Below, one piece after another: positions 13,056-25,644 of a DNA stretch of 64,000 nt. The DNA is taken from the NCBI GenBank assembly GCA_028751875.1, contig CM054155.1, forward strand, positions 54,899,492 to 54,963,491, in the 5' to 3' direction. The notes beneath the pieces were generated by a model that saw only the letters and a program-made list of their open reading frames with translations, searched no databases and was not told where the DNA came from. Within the stretch, counting starts at the first letter, position 1. Each line of letters opens with the position of its first letter. The DNA comes from Rapana venosa. Taxonomy: Eukaryota; Mollusca; Gastropoda; Neogastropoda; Muricidae. The position numbers and the translations under genes are program-made.

Positions 13056-13659
13056 TAAGTAGGTCTATGAAAAATAAACACTGTTTATGTCTCAAGTACA
13101 GCTCAAATGATAATTCCTAGCCAGTTATCCAATCACGGCGGCTTCAGCACTAACAGTGATCGAATCAAACTCACCAATGCCCTAATATCATCATGAAACC
13201 GTACCAATGTGCACTGATGCGGTCTCAACTCTCATCACTGATATATGGGAATTACCGTCCTCAAAACATACATCCACACGTTACAGGCAAAGCTGACTTT
13301 CGATTGCCCAGCCTAACTTCAAAAGAGGTAATCATGCCTATTGGTTGCAGCTACGTGAAAGCAACGATGTTTGATGTTTGTAATAAAGTAATGTTTTAAA
13401 CAATCCATTCCATCCTGAACAAAACTATGAGATTGGGGAATAGTGTCCCTTGGAACACATTACTGAGCCAGGCTTACCTGCGTGTAGTTGCTTTTTCCTG
13501 GTTTGACTCAGTTGACTTTCATGTGAAGAACCCAGTATGTCATAAATGACTTCAAAACGTTAAACGTAAGGTTGATAACACTCGACTGTTGTTAAGTGCT
13601 CTTTTTGTTTCAAATCTTCATCGACAGTGATGGGTGTCCTAGTTTTATGTATTTGGTGT

Positions 13660-13760
13660 GGGCGCCTCGCGCGCGCGCGCGCGCAGTCAGCAGCGCGTGT
13701 TGTGTGGTGTTGTTTGTGTGATTGGTGTGTGTGTGTGTGGTGTGTGGTGTAAACGCTTGC
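13660..13760. repeat. (CG)n and (GT)n simple repeats
   Basis: A CGCGCG tract near 13668-13685 is followed by interrupted GTGTGT. These are alternating purine-pyrimidine sequences with Z-DNA potential. No associated gene is seen. Confidence 0.7.
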
Positions 13761-13819
13761 GTTCAAACATGTATGCTGTACGCCGTGAATGTTGTGAGTG
13801 TGTGTATGTGTTTCCATTC

Positions 13820-14345
13820 GTGGTAATTGTTAACAATTCTGAGCTAATTGTTAACATTCATGCTCTGTACTGTTGTTTACATCCTTTTGCTGTGGTAATT
13901 GTTAACATCATGTGTGCTAGTTGTTAGCATCTTTGATATGCTAATTGTATCATCCTTTTCTATGCAGTTGTTACCATTCTTGCTGTTTTAGTAGGTAGCA
14001 ATCCATTCTGTGCTAATTGGTGCCCTTTCCTGTGATAATTGTAACATTCTTAACGTGCTAAATGGTGACATTCTTAGCAAGGCTAAGGGGTAACATACTT
14101 AGCGTGCTATTTGATAGTATCCTATTGTCTAATTTGTTAACCATCCTTACTGTGCTAATTGTTAGTATCCTTTTCCTCGCTAGTTGTAGCATCGATACGT
14201 AAGCTATGTTAGCATGCTTAATGTACTAATTCCCTTTAACATCCAACTAATTCCTTAACATTCCTGCATGTACTATGTTAAGCATTACTTTGTGGCTAAT
14301 TGTTAACATCCTTTCAGTGTACTAATTCTTCGCAGTCTCACTTAT
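13820..14345. repeat. Minisatellite, unit about 21-26 bp (TGCTAATTGTTAACATCCTT type)
   Basis: More than fifteen imperfect units containing GCTAATTGTTAACAT. Remnants of the array appear at 49890-49995, where block C' begins after LINE B. The flanks 13060-13560 and 14345-14470 hold no recognisable gene. Confidence 0.75.
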
Positions 14346-14469
14346 TGCTTTATTAGTTTTGTTGCATTTATATCTTTCCTAGTGTCACTTTGCAGGGGCG
14401 GTGCATGCTGAATCTTACATTATGCACTGCTTATTCATGTACCATCTGGAAATAAAGTTGACTTTGACT

Positions 14470-15058
14470 GTGTATGTATTCCTTGATGTCTTCCTTTCTT
14501 TTGCAACTCTGCGTGTTTTGCTTTGTGTGTAATCCTTGCTGTGCTGCTTTGGTGGGGGGGGGGGGGGGGGGGGGGGGGGAGCCTTGCTGTGCTTCTTTGT
14601 GTTTATCCTTGCTGTGTTGCTTTGTTTTCTTTTTGTGTTGCTTTGTTTCCCTGATGGAAATTTTGCTTGTACCTTGTGCGTTACTTTCTTTGTATATCCT
14701 TGCCTGTGTGTGCTTTACTCCTTGCTATCTTGCTTTGCATCCTTGCTATCTTGCTTGGATTCCTTGCTGTGCTGCTGTATCTTTTGCTTTGTATCCTTGC
14801 TATCATGCGTTGCATCCTTTCTGTGCTGCTTTTAGTTCCTGCTATCTGCTTGCATCCTTTGCTATCTTGCTTTGGATCCTTTGCTGTCTGCTTTAGTCCT
14901 TGCTATCTTCTTTTGGTACTTGCTATCATGCTTTGTATCCTAGCTGTGCTGCTTTATATCTTGCTATCTTGCTTTGCATCCTTTGCTTTGTACCTACTGT
15001 GTTGCTTTGTATCATTGCTGCTTTGCTTTGTTTGGCTCTTTTCTGTGCTAATCCGACT
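14470..15058. repeat. Minisatellite, unit about 19-21 bp (CTTGCTGTGTTGCTTTGTAT type)
   Basis: Roughly 25-30 degenerate units alternating CTTGCTGTG and CTTGCTATC with GCTTTGTATC. The array is interrupted by the L2-like LINE at 15060-18944 and resumes at 18945-19140. The uninterrupted homologue is 50010-50860. Cysteine/leucine-rich open frames across it are by-products of the repeat. A run of 26 G at 14554-14579 is absent from the homologue. Confidence 0.8.
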
Positions 15059-15220
15059 GTAATAATAATAATAATAATTATATGGAATTTAATATAGCCT
15101 GAATCTTGTAAAAAAACAAACAAATCGAAAGCGCTTGCACTCAACATTTAAGCATGCAACTCTCCTTAAACAAATGAGCAACAGTTTTTCAAATCCCTGC
15201 GCGAACACTACGCACGCACA

Positions 15221-15283
15221 CGCACACACACCACACACACACACAAACACACACAACACACACACACACACACACACACACTC
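15221..15283. repeat. (CA)n microsatellite
   Basis: Interrupted CA dinucleotide tract lying inside the L2-like element's 3' region. Confidence 0.9.
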
Positions 15284-15659
15284 GGAACGAACACTTAGAA
15301 GGTACAGATGCTGTAAGAAAATTAGGGACAGATATGTGGGGGGAAAAGGTCTCAGGAAGGAAATAAGTGTGTTTTGAGCTGGGATTTGAAGGAATCAAGT
15401 GAAGGCTTTGGCAAATGAAAGCGAGAGGGCAATCCAGGTGGATGGACCAGAAACAGATGAAGGAGCGACGGCCAAACAGTGGTTTGTTTTGATCTGGGTG
15501 TTCGAAAGCACAAAGTATCTGCCGGCTGAACGAAGGACGGGAAGAAGTGTACAGTGAAGACAGTTACAGAGATAAAAGGTGCAGATTTGTGAGACATTTG
15601 AAACAGAGGGTATAGAATTTATACTCCATCTCTGTGAGACACCGGAACCAGCGAAGAGA

Positions 15660-15905
15660 TCGCAGAAGATGGGTGGGGGGGGGGAGAGTGGGTGGTTGTA
15701 GAGGTATCAGGGTGGGATTGTTTACTGTTCGGTGTATGAGGGGGAAAGGGGCGGGCTTGCGTAAGCTGGCATGGGGAGGTTGGGGGGGGGGGGGGTAGGG
15801 TGGGGCGGTGAGAGAGGGTGGGGGGGAGTTGGAGGGTTAGGGGAGGAGTTTGGGTGTGGGAGGGGGGGGGTGGGGGAGGGGTGTGGGGTGGGGGGGGCGG
15901 CTGGG
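15660..15905 (+). repeat. G-rich low-complexity tract
   Basis: Irregular GGGG(T/A) repeats with many runs of four or more G on the plus strand, within the 3' part of the L2-like LINE. It meets the sequence rule for G-quadruplex formation many times over. Other L2-like copies (23.1-25.4 and 55-59 kb) lack an equivalent tract. Confidence 0.75.
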
Positions 15906-18900
15906 CGCAGGGGGATGAGAATACAGTCTATTCTAAACTGAAGAATGAGAATGTAACAAGCTTGGAAAGTGCACTCAGGTGGACAGATTACTTGCGAATT
16001 GCCTAATGCGCCGTAAAAAAAAAAAAAGGTTTGAATGGTAGCAAGACTGGCAGTCTGGGTGATGAATTTTTTCATAGAGAGTGTGTTGTTCAAGACTACC
16101 CTAAATAACTTCACGGAGTTGGACAAAGGAACGATGTATTGCCGAATTCTAATTGAAGTTTTCTGTGATAGAGGAAAGTTTATAGTTGGGTCCCATAGCA
16201 GGCTTCGTTTTTATCGGCATTAAGTTGTAACTTGTTCTAAGTCATCCAGTTTATTTGAAGCAGTGAAATTGTTGTCAGGAGGGAAGGCAAGTTTTCCAAC
16301 AGTATCACTGCACTGAAGCTGAGTATCATCGGCATAGAAAATGAAAGATCAATTAGGGGGTTGTTTATTATATTGAGAGTGGGCAGTGGTAAGAGTAAAG
16401 AGAACAGGGCCCAGGACTGATCCCTGCGGGAACTCCACATTCCATTTTGACAGGTTGTATGATTGAATTTTGGTTTACAAAACTTTCTGGAACCGGTCTG
16501 TGAGGTATGAGTAAACCAGTGAGGGCTGTGCCATTAATACCAAAACGTATTTTGGCGGCGAGAAAGAAGAATTGAGTGATCTATGGTAATCAAGAGCTGC
16601 AATAAGTCAAGAAGAGTGAGATGGAGATTTTTCCTGCATCAGAGCAAGTAGAAGTGTATCTAAGTATGGACTAGGGTGGTGTCGGGGCTAGTGTTGGGCA
16701 TAGCGACGAAAAAATGGGAAAAGATCATGGAATGAAGGTGACTGTTGCGCTGTTTGAGAACAACATTTTACAGTACTTAGAGACAAGGGGAAGTTTGAGA
16801 TGGCCTATATTTCTTCAAATGATGAGATCGAGGTCGTGCTTTTTCAGTCGAGGTGTACTATTGCGTTTTAAGAGCTGATGGAAAATTTCCTGACTGAAGA
16901 GAATAGTTTAACTATTTTCGTGAAAATAGCCACAAGTTGGGAAAGGCATTGTGAGAAAACATATAGAGCAGGTATGGCTCACGGTCGCATGATTTTAGAG
17001 TCATTTCGCGATAGCGCGCGCATTGTCATGATTTCTTTTTCCCTTGTGGTATGGAAGGAAAAGAGAGGAGTGCCATTGAACTGGGTAAGGAGGCGCAGGC
17101 TGGAATTGAGTTGGATCAAGTCTGGCAGCGTATGTTTATTGCGAGAACTTTTGTCTAGAAAAGGCAGAAAATATGGATGGAAGTTTCACAACAGGCTGGG
17201 TGTTAGGCCAGAGGTGTAGTGTTTTTGCAGATACGCGAGCGAGGCGGGATTTGATGTGAGGGTGCTTCTAAAAGAGTTATGGATGTAGCACAGAGGACTT
17301 GGAAGAGTGGTAGTCTGTCTTTGCTGCATTGGATTAAGAGTTTTGACTTGTTTATTTGATTTCGGAAAGCTGTTTGTTTTCGGTTTTTGACTTCCGCCAC
17401 CTGCCGTTCTAGTTGCCGTCGTTTGCGCTCGCTATCAAAGATGGTCTTGGGTATACCATGGCGCACAGGGTCTGTCAAGGAGGATAATGATCAGTAGGAG
17501 TGCATGCTCATCTAGCAGTTCGGCGGAGAATAGAGAGAGATAGTGATCAAGCGTCATGTGGTCAGAGTTTGTGGAAAAACGTTCGGCTCTACTCTCTATA
17601 TACATCTATCAGAAGGTATGAATGTCTACGGCCTTAAGATTCGACGAGTAACATATTTTCTTCTTTCTGACAGGTTTTGTGATGTTGAATGAGAAACGCG
17701 GAATGGCGTATTGATCAGAATAGCAGTTCGTCGGTGACAGAAACAGATGTGACAAGATTGAATGAAGCATTAGTTATTCAGCTAGTCTAAAATATGACCA
17801 ATCTGTGCGTTGCTTTCGTTTACCAGTTAAGAGAGAGAATGTTTGGACAGAGAAAGAGAAAGACGTTTGACATCTGGTGCGTACGTGCGCGAGATGTGAG
17901 AGTGTGAAATGTGAATGGAAGCACCAAGAATTATAAGTTTTAGATTGAGAAAGGATGCTGTGTAGTGGTCGAGTAGTGACTGGATTTCTTGGTGGAAAAA
18001 TGATATGTAGGGTTATTTTACGGCGGGGGAGTGGTGTGGAGCGTGGTAAAGGCAGCGAGCAAGTGAGAGGGGAGTAGTTTGTGGGCGCATTGTAGGGGAG
18101 AGTTCAGATTGATTATTCGGCAAGACCTTCAACAGATTCATGTGAAATTGAAGGTTGTGACTGAAAAGAAAGAGATGGTTTCCAATATGTCTTTGAGAAT
18201 GAAAGGCAATTCCCCACCTCCTCGAGAGAGTCGGGGAAAGAAATGGGTTATAAATCCTGGAGGAGTCACGGTTTTATTTTGTGGCTCATTGCCATGTGGG
18301 TTTAAGCCAGTTTGTGGGAAGGAAGGTTAAGTCAATGTTTTTTTTTTGAAGTAGTATGAAATAAGATATGTAGCGGATGTTGTAAGTGGTCAGTACAGAC
18401 TGGCATATTTGAGCAAACAAACTTGAAGGAAGATGTGAAGGAGGTGTGTGAGGTTGAAGATGAAAGTGGGATTGTGTTTGTGAAAAGATTAAGAGTTGAG
18501 GAAAGAGGAGATTGTGGGAGATGCAGATTGAGTAGATAAGAATGAGTGTGGTTGGGTGATTTATGAGTAGAAGATGTAAATTGAAATGTGTTTATATGGG
18601 GATTAAATGGGTTTGAAACACATCGGTATTACATCAGATTTATACAAGAGCAGAAGAGCGCGAGAGCGCGCGTGCGTGAGAAAAAAATACAAACAATCGA
18701 AGCTTAAGGGGCGGGGGATCGGAAGCAGGGGAAAGAATCGTTGTATCTCTATATAGGACAGAAGTGTCGTCAGAGGTGAGGGGAGAACTCGGGAGAAGGG
18801 AAGCCCACCACTAGCAGCGAGTGCAGCTGAGCGTGTCGCGAGTGCGCGCGTGTTCCCCGTCGGGAGAAGGGCTCGATTAATGCCTAAAGTGTGGGAAAAA

Positions 18901-18944
18901 GCGGTACTACACCAGGAGCAGCGTTTTACGTCCCTGACAATTCT

Positions 18945-19140
18945 GTATCCCTTTGGTGTCTATTGCTTGTATCCTTGCTGTGTTACTTCTATTCTTGCTG
19001 GGGTAATTTCTATCTTTACTGTGTAACTTTCTTGATCATGCTGTGTTACTTTGTATGCCGTGCTGTGTAACTTTCTTTTATCATGCTGGTTAACTGTTTG
19101 TCCGCACGTTGCTTTGTTTACTTTTGTATCTTGCTGTGGT
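18945..19140. repeat. Continuation of the 20-bp minisatellite after the LINE
   Basis: Same TATCCTTGCTGTGTTACTTT-type units as 14470-15058, resuming on the far side of the LINE. Confidence 0.7.
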
Positions 19141-19184
19141 GCTTTGTAATTCTGTCATGGTAACTTAGGTGAAATCATTCTCCA

Positions 19185-19735
19185 TGTACTCGTGTTAGCA
19201 TTTCTGCCATGTTACTGTTTAGCATTTCTTACATGTTGCTGTGTTAGCATTTGTCTTCCATGTTGCGTGTTTAGCATTTTCTGCCATGTTACTGTGTTAG
19301 CAATTTCTGCCATGTTGCGTGTTAAGCATTTCTGCCTTGTTGCCGTGTTAGCATTTCGGTACATGTTGCTCGAGTTAGCATTTCGTACATGTTGCTCTTT
19401 GTTAGCCCCTTTCTGCCTCATTGCTGTGTTAGCATTTCTGCTAGTTGCTGGATTACCATATCTGCCATGTATTGTGTTATCCAGCTTTCTGCCACGGTTG
19501 CTGTGTTAGCATTTTCTGCCATAGTTACTGTGGTTTACGCAATTTCTGCCATGTTGCGTGTTAGCAATTTCTGCTATGTTGCTGTGTTTACCATATCTGC
19601 CATGTGTGCTCGTGTTAGCATTTCTGCATGTTGCTGTGTTAGCATTTTCTGCCATGTTTGCCGTGGTTAGCAATTTCTGCATTTCAGGTTAGCATTTCTG
19701 CCAGGTTTGCTGTGTTAGCGCGCCCTTTTCTGTCA
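19185..19735. repeat. Minisatellite, unit about 25 bp (GTTAGCATTTCTGCCATGTT type)
   Basis: About twenty imperfect units. The shorter homologue is 50880-51135. Apparent open frames here only reflect the repeat. Confidence 0.8.
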
Positions 19736-19739
19736 CATT

Positions 19740-20530
19740 TCTTAGTTTGGTATAATTGCCCTGTTTTCTTTCCTTGTTAATAGCTCTGTTAGCATTCCAG
19801 TCCTTTCGTTTGCTATAATTGGCCTATTTGCTTGCCAAGTTGCATTGTTTATTTGATTATAGAGTAGCAGAACCTGTAACTACAATTGTTAAGTGTCATA
19901 GATGTTAAGGACAACAGTTTACTATGTGCATTGGAATTTTTCCATGCACTTATAAAGCATAGAACGTTCAACCACACAAACTTCCTCTTCAAAGAGGAAA
20001 CTAACTGTACATTCTCTGTAGAGACAAAACGGGTTCCTAAGTGTGACCTTTGTGAAATACTGCACGATTTTATTAAATATTGAAGACGCTCAGCTTTAAT
20101 GAGAAAAATGGCATATTAGTACCTATGAAAAACACCAACTGTCTTGGAATTAAATTCTTTTTAATTTCAATTGTATGAAAAGATCACCTGTATACCTCAT
20201 TTAGTTTTCGTTTTCTCGGATAATAATCTATGGAAAACAGTCCTCGTCCCGAACTTTGTCAGAACCATGATCACTTAAAAATCCGCCTCTCTTTAACACC
20301 CACCAGTAGTTCTTTTATCATTTTGCTGAAATGTTTTATTAATCTGTGAATACAATAACCGTTTGCGCTCTTAACAACTTCAGTGATTTGTGTTCAGTTC
20401 ATTGTTCTAAACTGTTGGACTGTTGTTATGTTTGAGTTAGTTACTTGCTGTGTGTTGCATTTGTCATATACGTCCACTGGGTTTTGAATAAAGTTTGCCA
20501 TTCGCCTTTACTTACCAAGAGGATACTTCT
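19740..20530. other. Duplicated single-copy-like sequence, no gene recognised
   Basis: Homologous to 51140-51950. A 65-codon open frame (19886-20083) is present here but not preserved in the second copy, so I do not call it a gene. Confidence 0.5.
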
Positions 20531-20531
20531 G

Positions 20532-20533
<2 letters not shown>

Positions 20534-20574
<41 letters not shown>

Positions 20575-20660
20575 TGTGTGTGTGGTGGTATGTGTGTTGT
20601 GAGTGCGTTGTGTGGTGTGTGTGGTTGTGTGTGTAGTTGTGTGTGTGTGGTGTGTAACTC
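20534..20660. repeat. (GT)n microsatellite
   Basis: Interrupted GT tract. In the second copy of block C the equivalent tract is split by a LINE fragment (52034-52890), leaving GT on both sides. Confidence 0.9.
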
Positions 20661-21039
20661 GGAGCGAGGTGGCTTTGTCCGTAATGAGTCCATGTGTCTG
20701 TGCGTGCGTGTATACCATCGTGCTTTCAAAAAGAGCCCATTATTTTTCTTCTTTACCTGTATCCATAAGGATGTGTTTCCTATCATAGAAGCTTTTGATC
20801 TCCTAATTTTTTGCCAAGGACAAATCTCTTGATGCTGTGGATTCCTTTAACAAGGCCTGAATATTTGTGTGTTGCACACAGACCTCATTCGTGTTTAACA
20901 ATAACTTTTAGTGCAGCCAGACTCCAACTGACAGCCTGGTGGATGAGGAACAAAGTTTAGGTGCAAGTTGAGATCTAACCTGTCTGTCTAGATTTCTAGG
21001 TAGGCAAATTACCTGTAGAACAACGATATGAAAGAAGTG

Positions 21040-21660
21040 TGGCAGCTAAGAACTCACTGGGACTTGGCCTATACATGGAACTCACTGAGAGTGGCCTATA
21101 AACCATGAACTCACTGAGGAGTGGCCTAACCATGATACTCACTACTGAGGAGGGGCCTATACCATGAACTCAACTGAGGAGTGGCCTATACCACGAACAC
21201 ACTGAGGAGTGCCTATACCAAAAAGTGACTATAAGGAAAAGACTACACCAATGAACTAACAAGTGACCATACAATGAAATCTCTTGGATAGACAACGCCA
21301 TGGACTCATTGAGAAGTGGCCCATACCAATGAACTCGTACTGAGAAGTGGCCTATACCATGAACTCAGTACTGATAAGTGGCCTAGACCATGAACTCAGT
21401 ACTGGACAATGGCCTATAGCAGAGAATCAGTTTCTGAGGAGTAGACAAGCCATAAACTCAGCACGAGGAGAGGCCTAGCCCATGGAACTCAAGAACTGAG
21501 GAGTAAAACTATCATGAACTCACTACTGAGGAGTGGCCTATACCAGGAAGTCAGTACTGAGGAGCTTATGAATCTCTCCTGGAGGAGTGACCTATACCAT
21601 GAACTCAATAAGGAGCAGAACCATGCCAGAACTCACTAAAGAGTAGACCATGCCCATGGA
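21040..21660. repeat. Minisatellite, unit about 28-30 bp (GAGGAGTGGCCTATACCATG type)
   Basis: About twenty imperfect units built on AACTCACTGAGGAGTGGCC followed by TATACCATG. The homologue is 53400-54110. Unit length varies, and no CRISPR-like spacer structure exists. Confidence 0.85.
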
Positions 21661-21689
21661 CTGACCCTGATGATTGATGCTAGTTATTC

Positions 21690-23080
21690 TACAAGCATGG
21701 TTCGAGCCACCTACTGAGATGCCATGTTCATCACTAAACAGGTTTCATTATAGCTTTCCATGATCTTTTATTCACTCACACGATCGTGACGTTAGCACAC
21801 AGGAGGCTCCGGTCTTTACTCCACTACGAGTCATTTTCTACAAAATACACACACATAGTGCGACCATCGTCCTCCGGCGTATAAACGCTACTCCGAGGCG
21901 CCAGGTTTCTCGCTACCTCCGCCGCACACAGCACGAACACACCGCTCCACACACACACACGCTACTCAATTGTACCCACTACTAGACGAACACGAACGCA
22001 CGCGGCGATTCTCGCTACCATCACTTTTTCTTTTGCGGAGACGGGAGGGGATAGACGCGCAGGAGCGAGCGACAGGCGACACGACCACCACCACAACCCA
22101 CCCTCCCCACCACACACCACCACACATACACAATCATTTTCTCATCTTCGGCAGCTATCAGGCTGCGTGCACTACTAGCGCTCTCACTGCTAGTCCCTTA
22201 CGTAGCGCGCATGTACGTAGACATCGAGCGTCGCGTAGCGGGCATACATATCAACACTAACACAATGTCGGCTTCACTGGCAAACTGCAGATAGTCTCGC
22301 TATGCTCTGACTCAGAAATCTGTTCTCGATCGCTCGCGCTTGGTGTGTTGCGAGTAAGGCAAGAGTGTCACGCGCACGTCTTGATCTCTGTGTGCCACGC
22401 GCTATGGTCTCTGAGCTGCGACACCCGAGTAGCACTCAGTCACCTAGTAGTGCATGACAGACAATTGTACTCATTAAGTTCTATGATATGTCAGTATACA
22501 GACTCAGCCTGGCAAGAGCTCTTAGATGAACTCATAGATATTTCTAGAAAATGTCCTATATGTTGAGGTCTGTATGAGGCCTGTTGCATCGTAACAGGCA
22601 GGTGGGATTCGATTGCTGTTGATAAAGCGTATTCACTCGTCGTAGAGGACAAAAATGATTCACATACACCTTAGGTACAGTAACGTTGATGCTTCTGGCT
22701 CCTTCACACTATGATAGGCCCCTTGTGACTGAGAGCGACGTCGTAGTGTGTGCTTACGACAAGGACTGCGAGCTTAACCATGCTGACGAAATGAGTCTTC
22801 ATATCTCCAGTTGCAGTTTTCATTCTGTCGAGTTCCTCATGGACTCTTATCTCGATCTACGCCCGCGCCGCGTGCCCACAATTGTAGATCACGTAAGTCG
22901 TCTCCATGCTAGTGTGCAGCGCAAAGGAGCAACCCCTCTGAGACCTCAGATCACTAGCTGATAGGACACCAGCGGGGATATGTTATCGCATCCTTACTCT
23001 TCAGTCCCTCAGGGTATGGCTGGCCTTTCTGTGCTCAGTCATTCGCTCTTAGCACCCGCATCGGAGGCAACGTGCAGGCA
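21690..23080. other. Unrecognised region of unusual composition
   Basis: Contains CACA-rich stretches (21840-21960, 22085-22135) and a CpG-rich section (21880-22400) that stands out from the A/T-rich surroundings. Short open frames at 22345-22566 and 22686-22961 have no recognisable motif. The matching part of the second unit (54120-54990) looks different, so this stretch is either private to this copy or poorly assembled. Confidence 0.4.
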
Positions 23081-25360
23081 GCGGCTCGGATTCTAAAACT
23101 GCTCATAAGAACAGCTTTCTAGCCGTAGAGACTGAGACGAGGAATTCACTTCCAGATCAATGGACCAAAAAATAGAGAAAGAGCTAGGGAAGGGATGGTG
23201 GATTAGGTTGAATCTAGGTATTCGTGACAAGGTGTCTGCAGCAGAGTAGAAAAACGAGAAGGAGTACAAGTGAAGACATCACAGAGGTAGCCCCGGGTTG
23301 CTGGTTTGTGGAGCCCATTTGTAACAGAGGTACTGATCTTATATTTACTCTCGTGGCACAGGCGGCCATGGAGAGATTGCAACAGGGGTAATGTGCTCAG
23401 ATTGTTTTCTTTCTCGAGGATAAGTCGAGCTGCCAGAGTTTTGTATACCTTAAGGGATTGGATTGATGATGCTGGCAACCACCAAACAGAGAATGCAATA
23501 GTCCAACATGAAAAATGAGAGACTAAACAAATTGGATGCTGCATCTGTGGAACAAGTACTTTCGAAATCCACTAATACGCTGTAATTGTTAGTAGCATGA
23601 CTGGCAGGTTGGGTAATAAATTTTTGCATAGAGAGTGTTGTCAATAAATGACCCCCAAGATACATCACAGCAGTGGATAGGGGGAACTGATGCATTAAAA
23701 AGTTCTATGAAGCTTTTTGTAATGGAGAGACTTGGGGTTTTGGTCCCTACAATCATGGTTTCCGTTTTATTGCATATAGCTGTAATTTGTCTTACATCCT
23801 ATTGGATATCTTAAAAAGCAGGGCCATATTTGTAAATAAGAGAAGGAAGATTTTCAAGAGTATCGCTGCTTAGAACTGAGAGTCAACTGTAAAAAATGAT
23901 GATTGATCTGATGGCGGGTTAATTATATGTGACAGTGAAGCAGTGTGAGGGTGAAAGAACAGGTCCCAAAACAGATTCTGTGGAACTCCATTTCAAGGCG
24001 GGCAGGTACTGACTGAATATTGATTCCTGAGACTGTCTGGAATCGGTCAGTAAGGTATGAACTAAACCAGGTAAGGGTGTACCAGTAACACCAACTTTTT
24101 TAAGATGGGAAAAAAATAGGTGGTCAAAAAGGTCAAGGCTGCAGTTTAATCGAGTAGAGTAAGAAGAGAGATTTTCCCCCGAGTCAGAAGCGAGAAAGAA
24201 GTGTGTTTAAGGGTGTGGACAAGGGTAGTTTCAGTGCTGTGGTTGACTAGATGGGCAGCCCTGGAAACACAGGAAAGAGATTGTTGGATAGAGGTGGTGG
24301 TGAGCGGGTTTAAAAACTCTTTTTCAAGGACTTTGAGAAAAAGGTTTAGGTTGGAAACAGGTCTATTAAATTCTTCAGAAGTTGGGGTCACGGTCATGCG
24401 AGTAGAGGGGGGACTTGCATGTTTTAGAGCTGAAGGAACATTTCCAGAGACAAGAGTTAAGTTCCCCTATTTCGTGAATGTGGAAAAAGTTGTGGCAGGC
24501 ACTGTGCGAAAAGAGAACAGGTATTGGATCAAGATCACAAGATTTATAGTCATTCCTTTCAGAATATCTTGATTTCTTCCGCTCTCACGGGATGAAATGA
24601 AAGGAGATGATTGCCAGAGAAAGGGAATCAGAAGTTGCAGACATGGAGAGAGTCTGATCCAAACTGGAGCGAATGTTGCGTACTTTGTCAGAGAAGAATG
24701 CAGAAAAAATAGAAAAGGAAGTTCCAGAGTGTCCTGAATATAAGGCAGATTAACTAAGCCTGCTCAGATTCCAAGAAACAATGGGAAGGGAAAAGAGAGA
24801 TTTCATAGACATGGTATCAAGAACTTGAAAGAGTAATACTTGCTTTTGCAGAATGAATTACAGGTTTAACTTTGTTGGTCATCACGAACTTGTAGAAGAG
24901 TAATACTATGTATATGCTGAATGAATTAAGGCTTTAACTTGTTGATTTGTTAACGAACAAGGCTGTTTGCTTATTTCGTATGTTTTGCCTGCTCTTGTTG
25001 ATGGCGTTTGCCGTTATTGCGACAGGATGTCACGGTTGTACCATGGGCACATGCCTATCAGGCTAGGAGATGGTCAGTAGGATTAGTCATTCTCACAAAG
25101 AGTTAGCTAGGACAGTAATCGTAGTGTCTTAAAAGGGTCAGTATGTCAGGGGTTGCATAGCGTTCAGCAGCTTGGGAAAGGAAAAGTTTGAATATATATG
25201 GCCTTGAGGTTGCGAGGGTAATGCACTTCTTGTTTCTGATAGGCCTTTTGCATATGTTGAGAAAGAAAGAATGGCAGAATGGAACGAATATGGCCGTTTC
25301 GACCCAGTGACAGATACAGACTAAAATGAGTCAAGAAAGTAAAGTCACACAGGAACATGC
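23080..25360 (-). mobile_element. L2/CR1-like LINE, ancestral block C copy 1
   Basis: Minus-strand LINE related to 15060-18944. The clearest piece is 24397-24146, with SNLNLFLKVLEKEFLNP, then NHSTETTLVHTLKH and KISLLTLLD: the thumb-side reverse-transcriptase motifs of L2/CR1 elements. SYLTDRFQ-type sequence is near 24070-24030. It is 5' truncated or eroded and full of frameshifts. It is present in both copies of block C (the other at 54990-58970), so it predates the duplication. Confidence 0.7.
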
Positions 25361-25644
25361 TCCAAAGGGGGAGAGAGAGTGGGGAGGGGGGGGGAGAGAA
25401 TGTTTTCGTGTGGTGGATTTTTTTAACCTCGTCAGAAACTAATTCAAATTTCAGTTACAAACTGTCAGTTTTGTACAAAGTCAAAAGCGTAAACACTGTA
25501 TCATTGTCTACCCACCCCACACCCTCTGTCCATGCCACCCCACTTCCCCAAATGCACAAGACATGATACCATGCCTTCATGTAGTCAGGTACACCCAAAA
25601 AAAAGATATCTGTGTCTGGTGTTGATATGTCGTAATCTCCTAAA

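Larger units (their letters stand above)
8860..13060 (+). repeat. Block B of the duplicated unit, copy 1
   Basis: Collinear from about 9225 to 10500 with 39890-41212, and onward with 42717-45270, at roughly 90% identity by eye plus many small indels. It contains the second cysteine-rich exon, the terminal exon, a likely 3' UTR, a SINE (11105-11370), a repeat (11480-11960) and a minisatellite (12536-13055). The other copy carries a LINE insertion that is absent here; the empty site reads CTGCCCAGTTC at about 10494-10504. Confidence 0.75.
15060..18944 (-). mobile_element. L2/CR1-like LINE inserted in a minisatellite
   Basis: A minus-strand non-LTR element of about 3.9 kb. The (TAA)n run at 15060-15078 is its 3' tail. 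Going upstream on the minus strand, the C-terminal motif LDSFKSQLKTHLFP is at about 15395-15350. The catalytic motif FYADDTQ is at about 16340-16318, GVP-G followed by GP at about 16435-16400, and SYLTDRFQKV-type motifs at about 16520-16480. A linker segment (GIPKTIFDSERKRRQLERQ) lies at 17460-17400. An endonuclease would be expected to about 18.6 kb but is too decayed to confirm. Frames are broken. Block C' has an uninterrupted minisatellite at the homologous place, so the insertion is specific to this copy. Confidence 0.7.

Noticed and set aside
12536..14345. Tandem arrays considered as CRISPR-like
   Set aside because: Repeat units vary in length and abut one another with no unique spacers, and the genome is eukaryotic.
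14474..15062. Cys/Leu-rich open frames, also 19192-19509 and 50009-50764
   Set aside because: They are translations of 20-25-bp minisatellites. Several overlapping frames are open at once, and composition follows the repeat.
19886..20083. 65-codon open frame
   Set aside because: Not preserved in the sister copy near 51310-51500, with no splice support or motif.
20508..20832. His/Thr or Val/Cys-rich frames over (AC)n/(GT)n tracts, also 25826-26148, 38645-39040 and 59102-59344
   Set aside because: Dinucleotide repeats are open in most frames. No domain beyond the repeat, apart from the possible exon noted at 26085-26275.
22345..22961. Two short open frames in the CpG-rich region
   Set aside because: No recognisable motif, signal peptide or conservation; the region lacks a clear sister sequence.
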